This document shows positions 1 to 7,745 of a DNA stretch of 10,180 nucleotides, in pieces; within the stretch, counting starts at the first letter, position 1; the number at the start of each line of letters is the position of its first letter. The DNA is taken from positions 1-10,180 of the forward strand of contig CAMBDN010000075.1 of NCBI GenBank assembly GCA_945865355.1, written 5' to 3'. Source of the DNA: Legionella genomosp. 1 (GTDB taxonomy: Bacteria; Pseudomonadota; Gammaproteobacteria; Legionellales; Legionellaceae). Under the pieces are notes generated by a model. That model did not search any database. It worked only from the letters and a program-made list of their open reading frames with translations, and was not told where the DNA came from. The translations under genes were made by a program, and so were the position numbers.

Positions 1-490
1 AAACATATTTTTGACACCGACTTAAAATGGTTGCCGGCATGCCATCCATTTGCTCTGCAATTAAAATAAACGTCGTATGCAACGGTGGCTCTTCAAGAAC
101 CTTTAATAAAGCATTAGCCGCACCTGTGTTCATTTTATCAGCCGCTTCAATCACGATGAAGCGCCGTGAACCTCGCTGCGGTGTTTGATAAATGTGTAGC
201 TGTAACTCACGGATTTGTTCAATTTTAATAGCTCCACCTGGCGTATCTTGGCGGATATAATTAATATCTGGGTGGATACCGCCTAACAATAGATGGCAAG
301 CTCGACATTCACCACAAGGAGTAGATACCGCTTGCTGACAAAGCAGAAGAGCGATTAATCGGTTAGCAAATGCAAGCATCCCTGCATGACGTGGACCTAC
401 AAACAGGAAAGCATGGGGAAGCCGATTTTTTAATAGTAACGGGTGAATACGCTCCCACAATGCGGCGTGCGCGTCTTGTAACTCAATCAT
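1..490 (-). CDS. holB: DNA polymerase III subunit delta' (5' part; gene runs off the left edge)
   Basis: Delta' is the rigid subunit of the clamp-loader complex that places the beta sliding clamp on primed DNA. About 163 codons are visible from the ATG at 488-490. Residues 32-38 read GPRHAGM, a P-loop without the lysine, as expected because delta' does not hydrolyse ATP. Cys51, Cys59, Cys62 and Cys65 (the last three in CGECRAC) form the zinc-binding module. ANALLKVLEEPP lies at residues 125-136 and the SRC motif at 157-159, both hallmarks of the family. The start overlaps the tmk stop as ATGA, so translation is probably coupled; AAGGGA lies just upstream but unusually close to the ATG. The C-terminal collar domain lies outside the window. 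Identification is firm; total length and stop are unknown. Confidence 0.95.
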   Translation of the reverse strand, partial: MIELQDAHAALWERIHPLLLKNRLPHAFLFVGPRHAGMLAFANRLIALLLCQQAVSTPCGECRACHLLLGGIHPDINYIRQDTPGGAIKIEQIRELQLHIYQTPQRGSRRFIVIEAADKMNTGAANALLKVLEEPPLHTTFILIAEQMDGMPATILSRCQKYV

Positions 491-1128
491 AATCCCTTCG
501 TTTTTATATAACGTTCAAGTGCTGAGCGTATTAAATTCTGCACCACGCCTAAGGGTTTGCTTGCATCAATAACCACCACATTATCCATGGATTTAATCTT
601 CGCATGATATGCATTGTACACATCAGTGAAAAATAACAATGATTCTTGTTCAATTCGATCGGCTTTACCACGTTTCAGTGCACGAATTAGACCTTGTTGC
701 GGGCTGATATCTAAGAAAATAATCAAATCGGGTTTTAAATCATGCAAACAAAACGATGATAAATGGGCGATCATTTCGCGATCAAGTTTTCGCCCCCCAC
801 CTTGATAAGCCCATGTTGAAAGCTCAAAACGGTCAGCAACCACCCAACAACCTTTATCCAATGCGGGTCGTATGACGCACTCTAACAGTTGTACTCTTGA
901 GGCGTAAAGTAAAAGTAACTCACTACGAGAGTCCAGAGGCTCTGAGGCAATCGATTCTTTAATCAGCTGTCTTGCCACCTCACCGACACGTGTGCCGCCT
1001 GGCTCACGCGTCGTAATGATTTCAGCCTCAAACGCTGCCAAAAATTTTTTTATTGTATGAAGTGCTGTCGACTTTCCAGCGCCTTCTAAGCCTTCTAATA
1101 CAATAAAATGTCCTCTTTTAGACATCAT
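487..1128 (-). CDS. tmk: Thymidylate kinase
   Basis: Phosphorylates dTMP to dTDP with ATP in the cytosol, an essential step to dTTP. The 213-residue protein has the P-loop GLEGAGKST at residues 13-21, REPGGT at 41-46, the Asp99-Arg100 pair in DRFELSTWAYQ, and a LID region LKRGKADRIEQE (151-162) close to that of E. coli Tmk. Length is normal. Translation can begin at either of two adjacent ATGs. The first overlaps the mltG stop as ATGA and has GAGGAA 4 bases upstream, so I chose it; the second would shorten the protein by one residue. The gene sits between mltG and holB as in E. coli, overlapping both, which suggests translational coupling along the distal part of the operon. Confidence 0.97.
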   Translation of the reverse strand: MMSKRGHFIVLEGLEGAGKSTALHTIKKFLAAFEAEIITTREPGGTRVGEVARQLIKESIASEPLDSRSELLLLYASRVQLLECVIRPALDKGCWVVADRFELSTWAYQGGGRKLDREMIAHLSSFCLHDLKPDLIIFLDISPQQGLIRALKRGKADRIEQESLLFFTDVYNAYHAKIKSMDNVVVIDASKPLGVVQNLIRSALERYIKTKGL

Positions 1129-2120
1129 TTTGTTCCTCGATAGCGAGCAACTGCCTGCTTTTGCTGTTCATAATTTTCTGAAAAATAATGGCGTCCATCC
1201 CCTGTTGCCACAAAATACAGGAAATTTGTTGGCGAAGGATGTGCCGCTGCATCAATAGCTTCCTTCCCTACCATTGCTATGGGTGTAGGAGGTAATCCAC
1301 GATATAGATACGTATTATAAGGTGAGACAATATGTAAGTCGTCTCGTGTTAATTGGCCTTTGTAATGGGTGCCCAGAGCATAAATGACCGTTGGATCCAT
1401 TTGCAATGGCATATTTTTGCGTAACCGATTCACTATAACCCCGGCAATCAGTCGTCTCTCCTCTGAAATAGCTGCTTCTTTCTCAATGATGGAAGCCGCA
1501 ATTAACAACTCATAGGAAGTCTTGTAAGGTAAATCCAGAGCACGATGTTGCCAGCTATTATCAAGAAATATTTGTAAATTTTTGTGAGCATGCTCGAGTA
1601 GCTCCTTACTTTGGCTACCTGCATCATAATGGTAAGTATCTGCGAGTAAAAGACCTTCTGCACTTTTGAATGATGTTGCGATGGCGGACCAATCTGTAGC
1701 GCGATAAGTCAAATATTTAGCTGATTCAAGCGTGGCAGAGACCTGCGCTTGCGTTGTCCCATCAATAATGCGTAATACACCTGTCAGAACATCGCCATCA
1801 GCCACTCTTGATAAAAATTGCTCTGCCGACTCACCCTCTTTAACTTGATATACACCGGCTTTCAGCTGCTGTGTTAGCCCCTGCATCCGAATAAGCAATA
1901 GAAATAGCCGCTGAGAGTGAATGAGCCCGCGCGTTTTAAGCATTTGAACAAATGAAGCAGCAGACGTGTATTTATCCAAGATAATGATGGTTGAATCATT
2001 ATTGAAAACAACCATCGGACGATATAATAATCGATACAAATCAAAACTTACGGTAACACCCCAGATTAATAATGGGATGAAACAAACAACAACGACCCAT
2101 TTCAGCCAACGACGATCCAT
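1125..2120 (-). CDS. mltG: Endolytic murein transglycosylase MltG (YceG family)
   Basis: Inner-membrane lytic transglycosylase thought to cut nascent glycan strands and end their polymerisation in the periplasm. The 331-residue protein begins with a short basic segment and one hydrophobic helix at about residues 8-26, a membrane anchor with the rest in the periplasm. The catalytic-domain signature AASIIEKEAAISEE is at 208-221; Glu213 corresponds to the essential glutamate of the E. coli enzyme. It is followed by NRLRKNMPLQMDPTVIYALG (231-250) and SPYNTYLYRGLPPTPI (266-281), all diagnostic. The first third, which fits the LysM-like region, is much less conserved. The ATG lies one base after the fabF stop and has only a weak AAGAA ribosome site, so coupling to fabF is likely. 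In E. coli pabC would precede it; here it does not. Confidence 0.95.
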   Translation of the reverse strand: MDRRWLKWVVVVCFIPLLIWGVTVSFDLYRLLYRPMVVFNNDSTIIILDKYTSAASFVQMLKTRGLIHSQRLFLLLIRMQGLTQQLKAGVYQVKEGESAEQFLSRVADGDVLTGVLRIIDGTTQAQVSATLESAKYLTYRATDWSAIATSFKSAEGLLLADTYHYDAGSQSKELLEHAHKNLQIFLDNSWQHRALDLPYKTSYELLIAASIIEKEAAISEERRLIAGVIVNRLRKNMPLQMDPTVIYALGTHYKGQLTRDDLHIVSPYNTYLYRGLPPTPIAMVGKEAIDAAAHPSPTNFLYFVATGDGRHYFSENYEQQKQAVARYRGTK

Positions 2121-2121
2121 G

Positions 2122-3360
2122 TTAGATTTTCTTAAACAACAGACTACCGTTGGTGCCTCCGAATCCTAACGAATTACTCAGCGCGTAGTTAATTTGCCTC
2201 TTTTGTGCCGTATGAGCGACGTAATTTAAGTCAAACCCTTCATCCGGGTTATCAAGATTGATCGTTGGTGGAGCAACCTGATCTCTCATTGCCAAAATAC
2301 TGAAAATGGCCTCAACTGCGCCGGCCGCACCCAGTAAATGACCCGTCATTGATTTCGTTGAACTCACCGCCAACTGATAGGCATGTTGTTGGAATACACG
2401 TTTAATTGCCATGGTTTCATTTTTATCATTCAAAGAAGTTGATGTACCATGAGCATTGATATAATCCACTTTATCAAAAGCAATTCCTGCATCATTAACA
2501 GCAGCAATCATAGCCCGCGCCGCACCATCTGCATCGTCATCGGGAGCGGTGATATGAAACGCATCTCCTGACATTCCAAATCCTACCAATTCAGCATATA
2601 TTTTTGCACCCCTGGCCTTGGCATATTCGTATTCTTCCAGAACCAAAACACCAGCGCCTTCTCCCATCACAAAGCCATCCCTGTCCCGGTCAAATGGGCG
2701 TGATGCTTTTTCAGGCTCATCATTGCGTTTAGATAATGATCGTACTGCAGAAAAACCTGCAAGACCAAGGGGGGTACATGTCATCTCTGCGCCACCGCAA
2801 ACCATGACATCCGCATCGCCATAGGCAATCATTCGCCCTGCTAGACCAATATTATGGGTACCCGTTGTACAGGCAGTAACCACAGAAATATTAGGCCCTT
2901 TCAAGTGATGCTTAATAGAAATCTGTCCGGCAACCATATTGATAATGCCAGCGGGGATAAAAAAAGGTGACACTCTTCGTGGTCCACCTGCAATCAATTT
3001 TTCCTGATTATTAGTAATGGTTTGTAAACCACCAATACCAGCACCTACGGCAACGCCCGCTCGTAGCGACGATTGCTCATCGAGGTTTAAATTAGCATCT
3101 GCTAGAGCTTCATCAGCAGCAACCATACCATACTGCGTAAAGACATCCATTTTACGCGCATCTTTGCTCGATATATGATCTTCAATGTTAAAGTTCTTAA
3201 CTTTAGCCCAAATTTTGGTTGGGTAGTCCGTGGTATCGAAGTCTTCGATCAAGCCGGTACCACTTACCCCATCCAGAATATTCCGCCAAGTATCCTCTAC
3301 ATTTAGACCAACAGGAGTTAGCATCCCCATACCAGTCACAACTACACGTCGTTTAGTCAA
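2122..3360 (-). CDS. fabF: 3-oxoacyl-ACP synthase II
   Basis: Condenses malonyl-ACP with acyl-ACP to lengthen fatty acids. The 412-residue protein has the Cys-His-His catalytic triad of the KAS I/II family: Cys164 in TACTTGTHN, His304 in NAHGTST and His341 in TGHLLGAAGA, plus Lys336 and the C-terminal GFGGTN loop (399-404). The N-terminus TKRRVVVTGMGMLTPVG aligns with FabF rather than FabB. The start is TTG at 3358-3360: no ATG or GTG lies in frame just upstream, and AGAGGA (3368-3373) sits 7 bases before it, so the non-ATG start is well supported. The usual partner acpP is upstream, separated by an 80-base palindrome. FabF should act on AcpP encoded next door. Confidence 0.97.
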   Translation of the reverse strand: MTKRRVVVTGMGMLTPVGLNVEDTWRNILDGVSGTGLIEDFDTTDYPTKIWAKVKNFNIEDHISSKDARKMDVFTQYGMVAADEALADANLNLDEQSSLRAGVAVGAGIGGLQTITNNQEKLIAGGPRRVSPFFIPAGIINMVAGQISIKHHLKGPNISVVTACTTGTHNIGLAGRMIAYGDADVMVCGGAEMTCTPLGLAGFSAVRSLSKRNDEPEKASRPFDRDRDGFVMGEGAGVLVLEEYEYAKARGAKIYAELVGFGMSGDAFHITAPDDDADGAARAMIAAVNDAGIAFDKVDYINAHGTSTSLNDKNETMAIKRVFQQHAYQLAVSSTKSMTGHLLGAAGAVEAIFSILAMRDQVAPPTINLDNPDEGFDLNYVAHTAQKRQINYALSNSLGFGGTNGSLLFKKI

Positions 3361-3400
3361 TGGAATATCCTCTATTAAATGTCGTACTACCTTTAATCCT

Positions 3401-3480
3401 ATAGCCCATAAGTAGCGAAGCGTAATGTAGTATCATCTTATGTCATGATACTACATTACGCCTCGCCCCATACGGGCTAC
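3401..3480. repeat. REP/REPIN-like long imperfect palindrome between acpP and fabF
   Basis: Two 36-base arms (3401-3436 on plus, 3480-3445 on minus) match at 30 of 36 positions and flank an 8-base loop (3437-3444). The inner 17 bases, GCGTAATGTAGTATCAT, are perfect. The outer ends read ATAGCCCATA and GTAGCCCGTA. A GTAG head followed by a CCCG-type half-palindrome and GCGAAGCGTAA resembles the REP elements mobilised by RAYT (TnpA-REP) transposases; two such units facing each other make a REPIN. As RNA it would form a strong hairpin downstream of acpP and upstream of the fabF ribosome site. No U-tract follows on either strand, so it is not a standard intrinsic terminator. The palindrome is seen directly; the REP assignment is inference. 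Confidence 0.75.
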
Positions 3481-3498
3481 ATTTATCGCAATAAACGA

Positions 3499-3747
3499 TT
3501 AAGCTTCTGATTTATCTAAATTTGATTCAATATAATCAATCGCTTCCTGAATGGTCGTGATTTTTTCGGCTTTTTCATCAGGAATTTCAGTTTCAAATTC
3601 TTCTTCCAACGCCATAACCAACTCAACTGTATCTAATGAATCAGCGCCTAAATCATCAACAAAGGACGCATCGTTCTTCAATTCATCTTCTTTAACACCC
3701 AATTGCTCAATAACAATTTTTCGAACTCGATCTGTTACTGTACTCAT
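3499..3747 (-). CDS. acpP: Acyl carrier protein
   Basis: Small acidic carrier of growing acyl chains in the cytosol, serving FabD, FabH, FabF, FabG and PlsX encoded around it. The 82-residue protein has the universal phosphopantetheine site GADSLDTVELVMALEEEF, with the modified serine at residue 37 (DSL at 36-38). Strong acidity and length fit the bacterial type II carrier; the C-terminus NLDKSEA is slightly longer than in E. coli. The ATG has AAGAGGG (3758-3764) 10 bases upstream, a strong ribosome site as expected for a very abundant protein. The 72 bases between fabG and acpP show no convincing terminator or promoter. The palindrome just after its stop may protect the 3' end of its message. 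Confidence 0.98.
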   Translation of the reverse strand: MSTVTDRVRKIVIEQLGVKEDELKNDASFVDDLGADSLDTVELVMALEEEFETEIPDEKAEKITTIQEAIDYIESNLDKSEA

Positions 3748-3819
3748 AACTTGTATTCCCTCTTCGGTTTATAAAAAAATTTGATCGGTAGTTTATTCAA
3801 TTCTTCAGATAACGCAAGT

Positions 3820-4569
3820 CTAATACATAGACATCCCACCATTCACATGGATCGTTTCACCAGTAATATAGTTAGCTGCATCTGACGCTAAAAAAGCAAC
3901 AACAGCGGCAATATCCTCGGCCTTCCCCAAACGCTTCATGGGAATTCGTTTTAGCAACTCATCCTTCACCATTGAAGGTAAAGATGCTGTCATATCGGTG
4001 TCAATGAAACCCGGCGCAACAACGTTAACCGTAATACCACGACTACCCATCTCTTGTGCCAACGATTTAGAAAAACCAACGATACCTGCTTTCGCAGCGG
4101 TATAATTAGTTTGTCCTGAGTTACCGCTAGCGCCCACTACAGAACCGATGTTAATAATCCGTCCCCATCGAGCACGAAACATCGGCTTAATACACGCTTT
4201 GCTTAGACGAAACACCGCATTCATGTTCGTTTCTATAACTCGGTACCATTCCTCATCATCCATACGTAACAACAAATTATCGCAGGTAATCCCTGCATTG
4301 TTAACCAATATTGATGGTAATTTATTTTGATCTGACAAGTTCGTCATCAAATTTTCAACGCTATCATTCTTGGTCACATCAAGTACGACACCCTCACCCG
4401 TGACGCTCTCTTGCTGCATAACCTCAGAAATTGCCAAGGCACCTGGTGAAGTTGTAGCCGTTCCAATCACATAGGCACCTTGTTTTGCTAACGTGAGCGC
4501 TATAGCTTGACCAATACCACGACTTGCGCCTGTAACCAATGCAACCTTACCTTGTAAATTGTTTGTCAC
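3820..4569 (-). CDS. fabG: 3-oxoacyl-ACP reductase
   Basis: NADPH-dependent reduction of beta-ketoacyl-ACP to the hydroxyacyl form. The 249-residue short-chain dehydrogenase/reductase shows the cofactor motif TGASRGIG (13-20), NNAG (90-93), Asn115, and the catalytic Ser143, Tyr156 and Lys160 in the YTAAK motif, then VAPGFIDTDM and the C-terminal TGETIHVNGGMSMY typical of FabG. The start codon is GTG (4567-4569), with AGAGGG (4578-4583) 8 bases upstream and no ATG nearby, so the GTG start is credible. It follows fabD after 26 bases and precedes acpP, the standard order. SDR proteins are a broad family, but the position beside acpP and the C-terminus make FabG secure. Confidence 0.97.
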   Translation of the reverse strand: MTNNLQGKVALVTGASRGIGQAIALTLAKQGAYVIGTATTSPGALAISEVMQQESVTGEGVVLDVTKNDSVENLMTNLSDQNKLPSILVNNAGITCDNLLLRMDDEEWYRVIETNMNAVFRLSKACIKPMFRARWGRIINIGSVVGASGNSGQTNYTAAKAGIVGFSKSLAQEMGSRGITVNVVAPGFIDTDMTASLPSMVKDELLKRIPMKRLGKAEDIAAVVAFLASDAANYITGETIHVNGGMSMY

Positions 4570-4595
4570 GCTTGTAACCCTCTGTCATAGATTGA

Positions 4596-5543
4596 TTAAC
4601 TAATGGCCGTCATTTTTGCTAAAGCAGCGTTGAGGCTCGCCTCATCATTCACGCTTAAGGAATCCAATGTTTTATCGATACGTTTAACCAGACCACTCAA
4701 TACTCTACCAGGTCCACACTCCACAATTTGTTCAACACCTTTGGTTTTCATGGCTTGAATGGTCTCCACCCATCGAACAGGAGAACATAATTGCTCCTTC
4801 AATAGATGTCTAATTTGTTCGGCCGATTGATAAACACTAAGATCAACGTTACTAATAACCGGTAGCGATGGCACCTTAAATTCAGTACGCTCCAGGCTAT
4901 CAACAAATTTTTCAGCCGCTGCATTGAGAAGCGAACAATGGCACGGGACACTAACTGGAATATTTATTGCCATGCGTGCGCCCATATCATTAGCCAGTTT
5001 AATTGCTTTTTCAACTGCCGGTGTATGACCGGCAATAACAACTTGCCCAATGGCATTATAATTTGCAGGAGTCACCTGTTGAGTCGATGAGCTAGCTTCT
5101 GCACACAAGGTTTGAATATCTTCATCGGTCAAACCCACAATAGCTGCCATCGCACCGGCACCTAAAGGTACTGTCTCTTGCATCAATCGACCACGGGTGG
5201 CAACCAACGACGCTGCATCTAACAAATTAATCGACCCGGCTGCAACCAACGCCGCATACTCACCAAGGCTATGACCGGCCATCATTGACGGCCTAATAGC
5301 GCCACGCTGCTCTATGATTTTATATACTGCTACATCAGCGACCAACATCGCAACTTGCGTATGCTCAGTTTGATTGAGCATGCTTTCTGGGCCATGCTGT
5401 ACCAAATTCCAAACATCATAACCAAGATGATCGGAAACACTAGCAAATAATTCGATAACCAACGGGTAGCTCTGACTTAAATCGCTTAACATCCCCACGG
5501 ATTGTGAACCTTGGCCTGGGAATACAAATGCTGTCTTCGACAT
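4596..5543 (-). CDS. fabD: Malonyl-CoA:ACP transacylase
   Basis: Transfers malonate from CoA to AcpP, supplying the extender unit. The 315-residue protein begins with the conserved TAFVFPGQGSQ (Gln11 near the oxyanion hole), has the nucleophile Ser92 in GHSLGEYAAL, Arg117 that binds the malonyl carboxylate, and His202 in VPCHCSLL. The C-terminus carries VECGPGRVLSGLVKRI. The reading frame is open 42 bases further upstream, into fabH, but the ATG at 5541-5543 is the start that fits the family. It has AAGGAG (5554-5559) 10 bases upstream, overlapping the fabH stop, and a second GAGG closer in. The spacing to fabH is 14 bases. Confidence 0.97.
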   Translation of the reverse strand: MSKTAFVFPGQGSQSVGMLSDLSQSYPLVIELFASVSDHLGYDVWNLVQHGPESMLNQTEHTQVAMLVADVAVYKIIEQRGAIRPSMMAGHSLGEYAALVAAGSINLLDAASLVATRGRLMQETVPLGAGAMAAIVGLTDEDIQTLCAEASSSTQQVTPANYNAIGQVVIAGHTPAVEKAIKLANDMGARMAINIPVSVPCHCSLLNAAAEKFVDSLERTEFKVPSLPVISNVDLSVYQSAEQIRHLLKEQLCSPVRWVETIQAMKTKGVEQIVECGPGRVLSGLVKRIDKTLDSLSVNDEASLNAALAKMTAIS

Positions 5544-5557
5544 AAACCTCAGTCTCC

Positions 5558-6511
5558 TTAATAACGTAACACCATCGCACCCCATGTCATGCCACCGCCG
5601 AACGATTCAAGCAGTAACAAATCACCGCGTTTGATCCGTTGTTCACGTACCGACAAATCCAACGCTAAGGGGATAGACGCTGCAGAGGTATTCCCGTGAT
5701 TTTCAACGGTCACAATCACTTGCGACATTGGGAGAGATAGTTTTTTTGCAATGGCTTGAATAATACGAATATTTGCTTGGTGTGGCACCAGCCATGTAAT
5801 GTCTGATTTTTGTAATTTGCTGGCAGCAAGTATTTCATCGACAATATCACCCATAATATTGACCGCCAGTTTGAATACTTCATGGCCACGCATATCAATG
5901 GTCGATTTTTTGTCGTCAGAAGCGCCATTGGCATAAGTTAATAAATTATCGTTATCAAACGCCGAATGCAATACGCTTCCAAGAATCCCAGGATTCTCGC
6001 TCGCACTTAGAACAACAGCGCCGGCACCATCACCAAACAATATACACGTCGAACGGTCATCCCAATCCAAAGCCTTCGACATGCGCTCACTACCAATAAC
6101 AACCACATGTCTTGCAGCGCCAGTAGAAATATACTGTTTGGCAATATCCATAGCATATACAAAACCGCTACATGCAGCACTGATATCAAATGCAGGGATG
6201 GGGCGAGAAATGTTCAATGCTTTTTGTACATGGCAGGCAGTGCTTGGAAAAAAAAAGTCGGGTGTACAGGTAGCAACGAGAATCAAATCGACTTCATTGG
6301 CATCTACACCCGATGATTCCAATGCGGACTTTGCAGCTGCACACGCCATATAAGACGTGGTTTCATGTTCTGCAACAATTCGTCGACTACTGATCCCCGT
6401 GCGCGCTACAATCCATTCATCCGTTGTCTCAAGCATAGACTCAAGCTCAACGTTAGTCAGTTGGCGCTCTGGTAAATAGCTACCGGTACCACTGATCACG
6501 GCATTTTTCAT
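5558..6511 (-). CDS. fabH: 3-oxoacyl-ACP synthase III
   Basis: Starts fatty-acid synthesis by condensing an acyl-CoA (usually acetyl-CoA) with malonyl-ACP. The 317-residue thiolase-fold enzyme shows the KAS III triad Cys114 (ISAACSGF), His244 (VPHQANIRI) and Asn274 (ENHGNTSAAS). Other family marks are DEWIVARTGI (31-40), FGDGAGA (159-165) and the C-terminal ESFGGGMTWGA. Length equals the E. coli enzyme. The ATG overlaps the plsX stop as ATGA, pointing to coupled translation; the ribosome site is only AGGGA. A run of nine T on the coding strand (plus 6248-6256) encodes Phe-Phe-Phe at residues 86-88 in frame. Acyl-CoA preference cannot be told from the sequence. Confidence 0.97.
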   Translation of the reverse strand: MKNAVISGTGSYLPERQLTNVELESMLETTDEWIVARTGISSRRIVAEHETTSYMACAAAKSALESSGVDANEVDLILVATCTPDFFFPSTACHVQKALNISRPIPAFDISAACSGFVYAMDIAKQYISTGAARHVVVIGSERMSKALDWDDRSTCILFGDGAGAVVLSASENPGILGSVLHSAFDNDNLLTYANGASDDKKSTIDMRGHEVFKLAVNIMGDIVDEILAASKLQKSDITWLVPHQANIRIIQAIAKKLSLPMSQVIVTVENHGNTSAASIPLALDLSVREQRIKRGDLLLLESFGGGMTWGAMVLRY

Positions 6512-7548
6512 AACAACAATCCCTGATTGATAAAGTCCGTTATTTGATCGCGCACCAAATCAACCACATTATTTTGGACTTGTAACATCGCCTCTTCAAT
6601 GGCGAATTGAAACGCAAGCTCATTAGCACCACCATGGCTTTTCACCACGATACCATTTAAACCCAACATGCTGGCACCATTGTACCTTGCAGGATCCATG
6701 CGTTTTTTCAGATGAGATAATGCTGGTCTAGCTAAGAGCCCAACGATTTTTGTCAACCAATTATTAGTAAATGACTCCTTCAGTACAGTGAGCATTAATT
6801 TTGCTAATCCTTCACTGGCCTTTAGGGTGGCATTACCAACGAACCCATCGCAAACGACTAAATCAACTTCGCCAGAGTAGAATTGATCACCTTCCACATA
6901 GCCAACGTAATTGATGAGATCACATTCAGCAAGCATATGAGCGGTTCGCTTGACTTGATCATTCCCTTTAATTTCCTCAACACCGATATTTAAAAGACCT
7001 ATCCTAGGCATTGCTTTTTTATCGAGGGCTTGAATTAACGCTGAGCCCATCACTGCAAATTGAAACAAGTGTTCAGCACAAGAATCTACATTTGCACCCA
7101 AATCAAGAACTCGCGTTCTCCCTTTGAGTGTTGGTAACTCAGCAATAATAGCAGGCCTATCTATACCTGGAAGTGTTTTAAGTACAAAGCGTGCTGTTGC
7201 CATTAAGGCACCCGTATTTCCGGCGCTAACACAGGCCTGAGCTTTGCCCTCTTTCAACAGATTAATAGCAACACGCATTGAAGAGTCTTTTTTGTTACGT
7301 AATGCGTGCGAAGGCAACTCATCCATAGCAACAACCTCTGAAGCGTGTTCAATGGATAGTTGGCTATGTAGCGGACTGTTCGACGAAATGCCATTTTTTT
7401 TCAGATGCTTAACAACCTGTTGTTGGTCTCCGACCAACAATAAGTACAAATTAGGGTTGTTTTGTGCTGCGCGCACGCAAGCCGGAATCACAACTTCTAA
7501 GCCATGATCCCCGCCCATCGCATCAATGGCAATGGTGATGTTGTTCAA
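6508..7548 (-). CDS. plsX: Phosphate acyltransferase PlsX
   Basis: Makes acyl-phosphate from acyl-ACP and phosphate, the donor for glycerol-3-phosphate acylation by PlsY; a peripheral membrane protein. The 346 residues include AIDAMGGD (7-14), SAGNTGAL (108-115), LDLGANVD (148-155), LNIGVEE (186-192), VVCDGFVGN (231-239) and SHGGAN (304-309), all typical. The start is TTG (7546-7548). The next downstream ATG is inside the conserved AMGGD and the frame closes upstream without another usable start, so TTG is the only reasonable choice. Its ribosome site AAGAG (7557-7561) lies inside the last codons of rpmF, whose stop is only 5 bases away, so PlsX synthesis is probably coupled to L32. Confidence 0.96.
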   Translation of the reverse strand: MNNITIAIDAMGGDHGLEVVIPACVRAAQNNPNLYLLLVGDQQQVVKHLKKNGISSNSPLHSQLSIEHASEVVAMDELPSHALRNKKDSSMRVAINLLKEGKAQACVSAGNTGALMATARFVLKTLPGIDRPAIIAELPTLKGRTRVLDLGANVDSCAEHLFQFAVMGSALIQALDKKAMPRIGLLNIGVEEIKGNDQVKRTAHMLAECDLINYVGYVEGDQFYSGEVDLVVCDGFVGNATLKASEGLAKLMLTVLKESFTNNWLTKIVGLLARPALSHLKKRMDPARYNGASMLGLNGIVVKSHGGANELAFQFAIEEAMLQVQNNVVDLVRDQITDFINQGLLL

Positions 7549-7553
7549 GTGGT

Positions 7554-7745
7554 TTACTCTTGTTCGTAGACGTTATCAGTATCAAGAACCTTTTTACCAC
7601 GATAATAACCATCTTCAGTAATATGATGACGACGGTGAACTTCACCGGTGGTCGAATCAACTGAAAGCGTTGGTTTGACTAGCGCGTCATGCGAGCGACG
7701 CATATCACGTTTCGAACGTGATTTCTTATTTTGTTGTACTGCCAT
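7554..7745 (-). CDS. rpmF: 50S ribosomal protein L32
   Basis: Small basic large-subunit protein. The 63-residue sequence starts MAVQQNKKSRSKRDMRRSHDAL, nearly the E. coli N-terminus, and continues with GEVHRRHHITEDGYYRGKKV. The zinc-binding cysteine pairs present in many L32 proteins are absent, as in E. coli. The tail after GKKV (LDTDNVYEQE) is about six residues longer than in E. coli and acidic. An in-frame ATG exists 18 bases upstream, but the ATG at 7743-7745 has TAGGAG (7753-7758) 7 bases before it and gives the conserved N-terminus. The pairing of yceD and rpmF upstream of plsX is a long-conserved arrangement. Confidence 0.97.
   Translation of the reverse strand: MAVQQNKKSRSKRDMRRSHDALVKPTLSVDSTTGEVHRRHHITEDGYYRGKKVLDTDNVYEQE

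Noticed and set aside
32..38. Missing P-loop lysine in HolB taken as a defect (residue numbers 32-38 of the protein)
   Set aside because: Delta' normally has a degenerate nucleotide site; the zinc module and SRC motif are intact, so the gene looks functional.
3401..3480. The palindrome as an intrinsic terminator after acpP
   Set aside because: There is no run of U after the hairpin on either strand, and fabF downstream has its own good ribosome site but no visible promoter, so full termination here would be unexpected.
3748..3819. Possible acpP promoter (TTGAAT and TTTTAT on the minus strand)
   Set aside because: The -10 matches only four of six bases at 18-base spacing in a T-rich run. An internal acpP promoter is plausible but not supported well enough to list.
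5544..5585. Upstream ATG giving FabD 14 extra residues
   Set aside because: The extra stretch lies inside fabH and is unlike FabD; the ATG at 5541-5543 has AAGGAG and gives the conserved N-terminus.
6248..6256. Nine-base A/T run inside fabH as a phase-variation or slippage site
   Set aside because: It encodes three Phe codons in the conserved PDFFFPS region and the frame is intact. A switch in an essential enzyme is unlikely.
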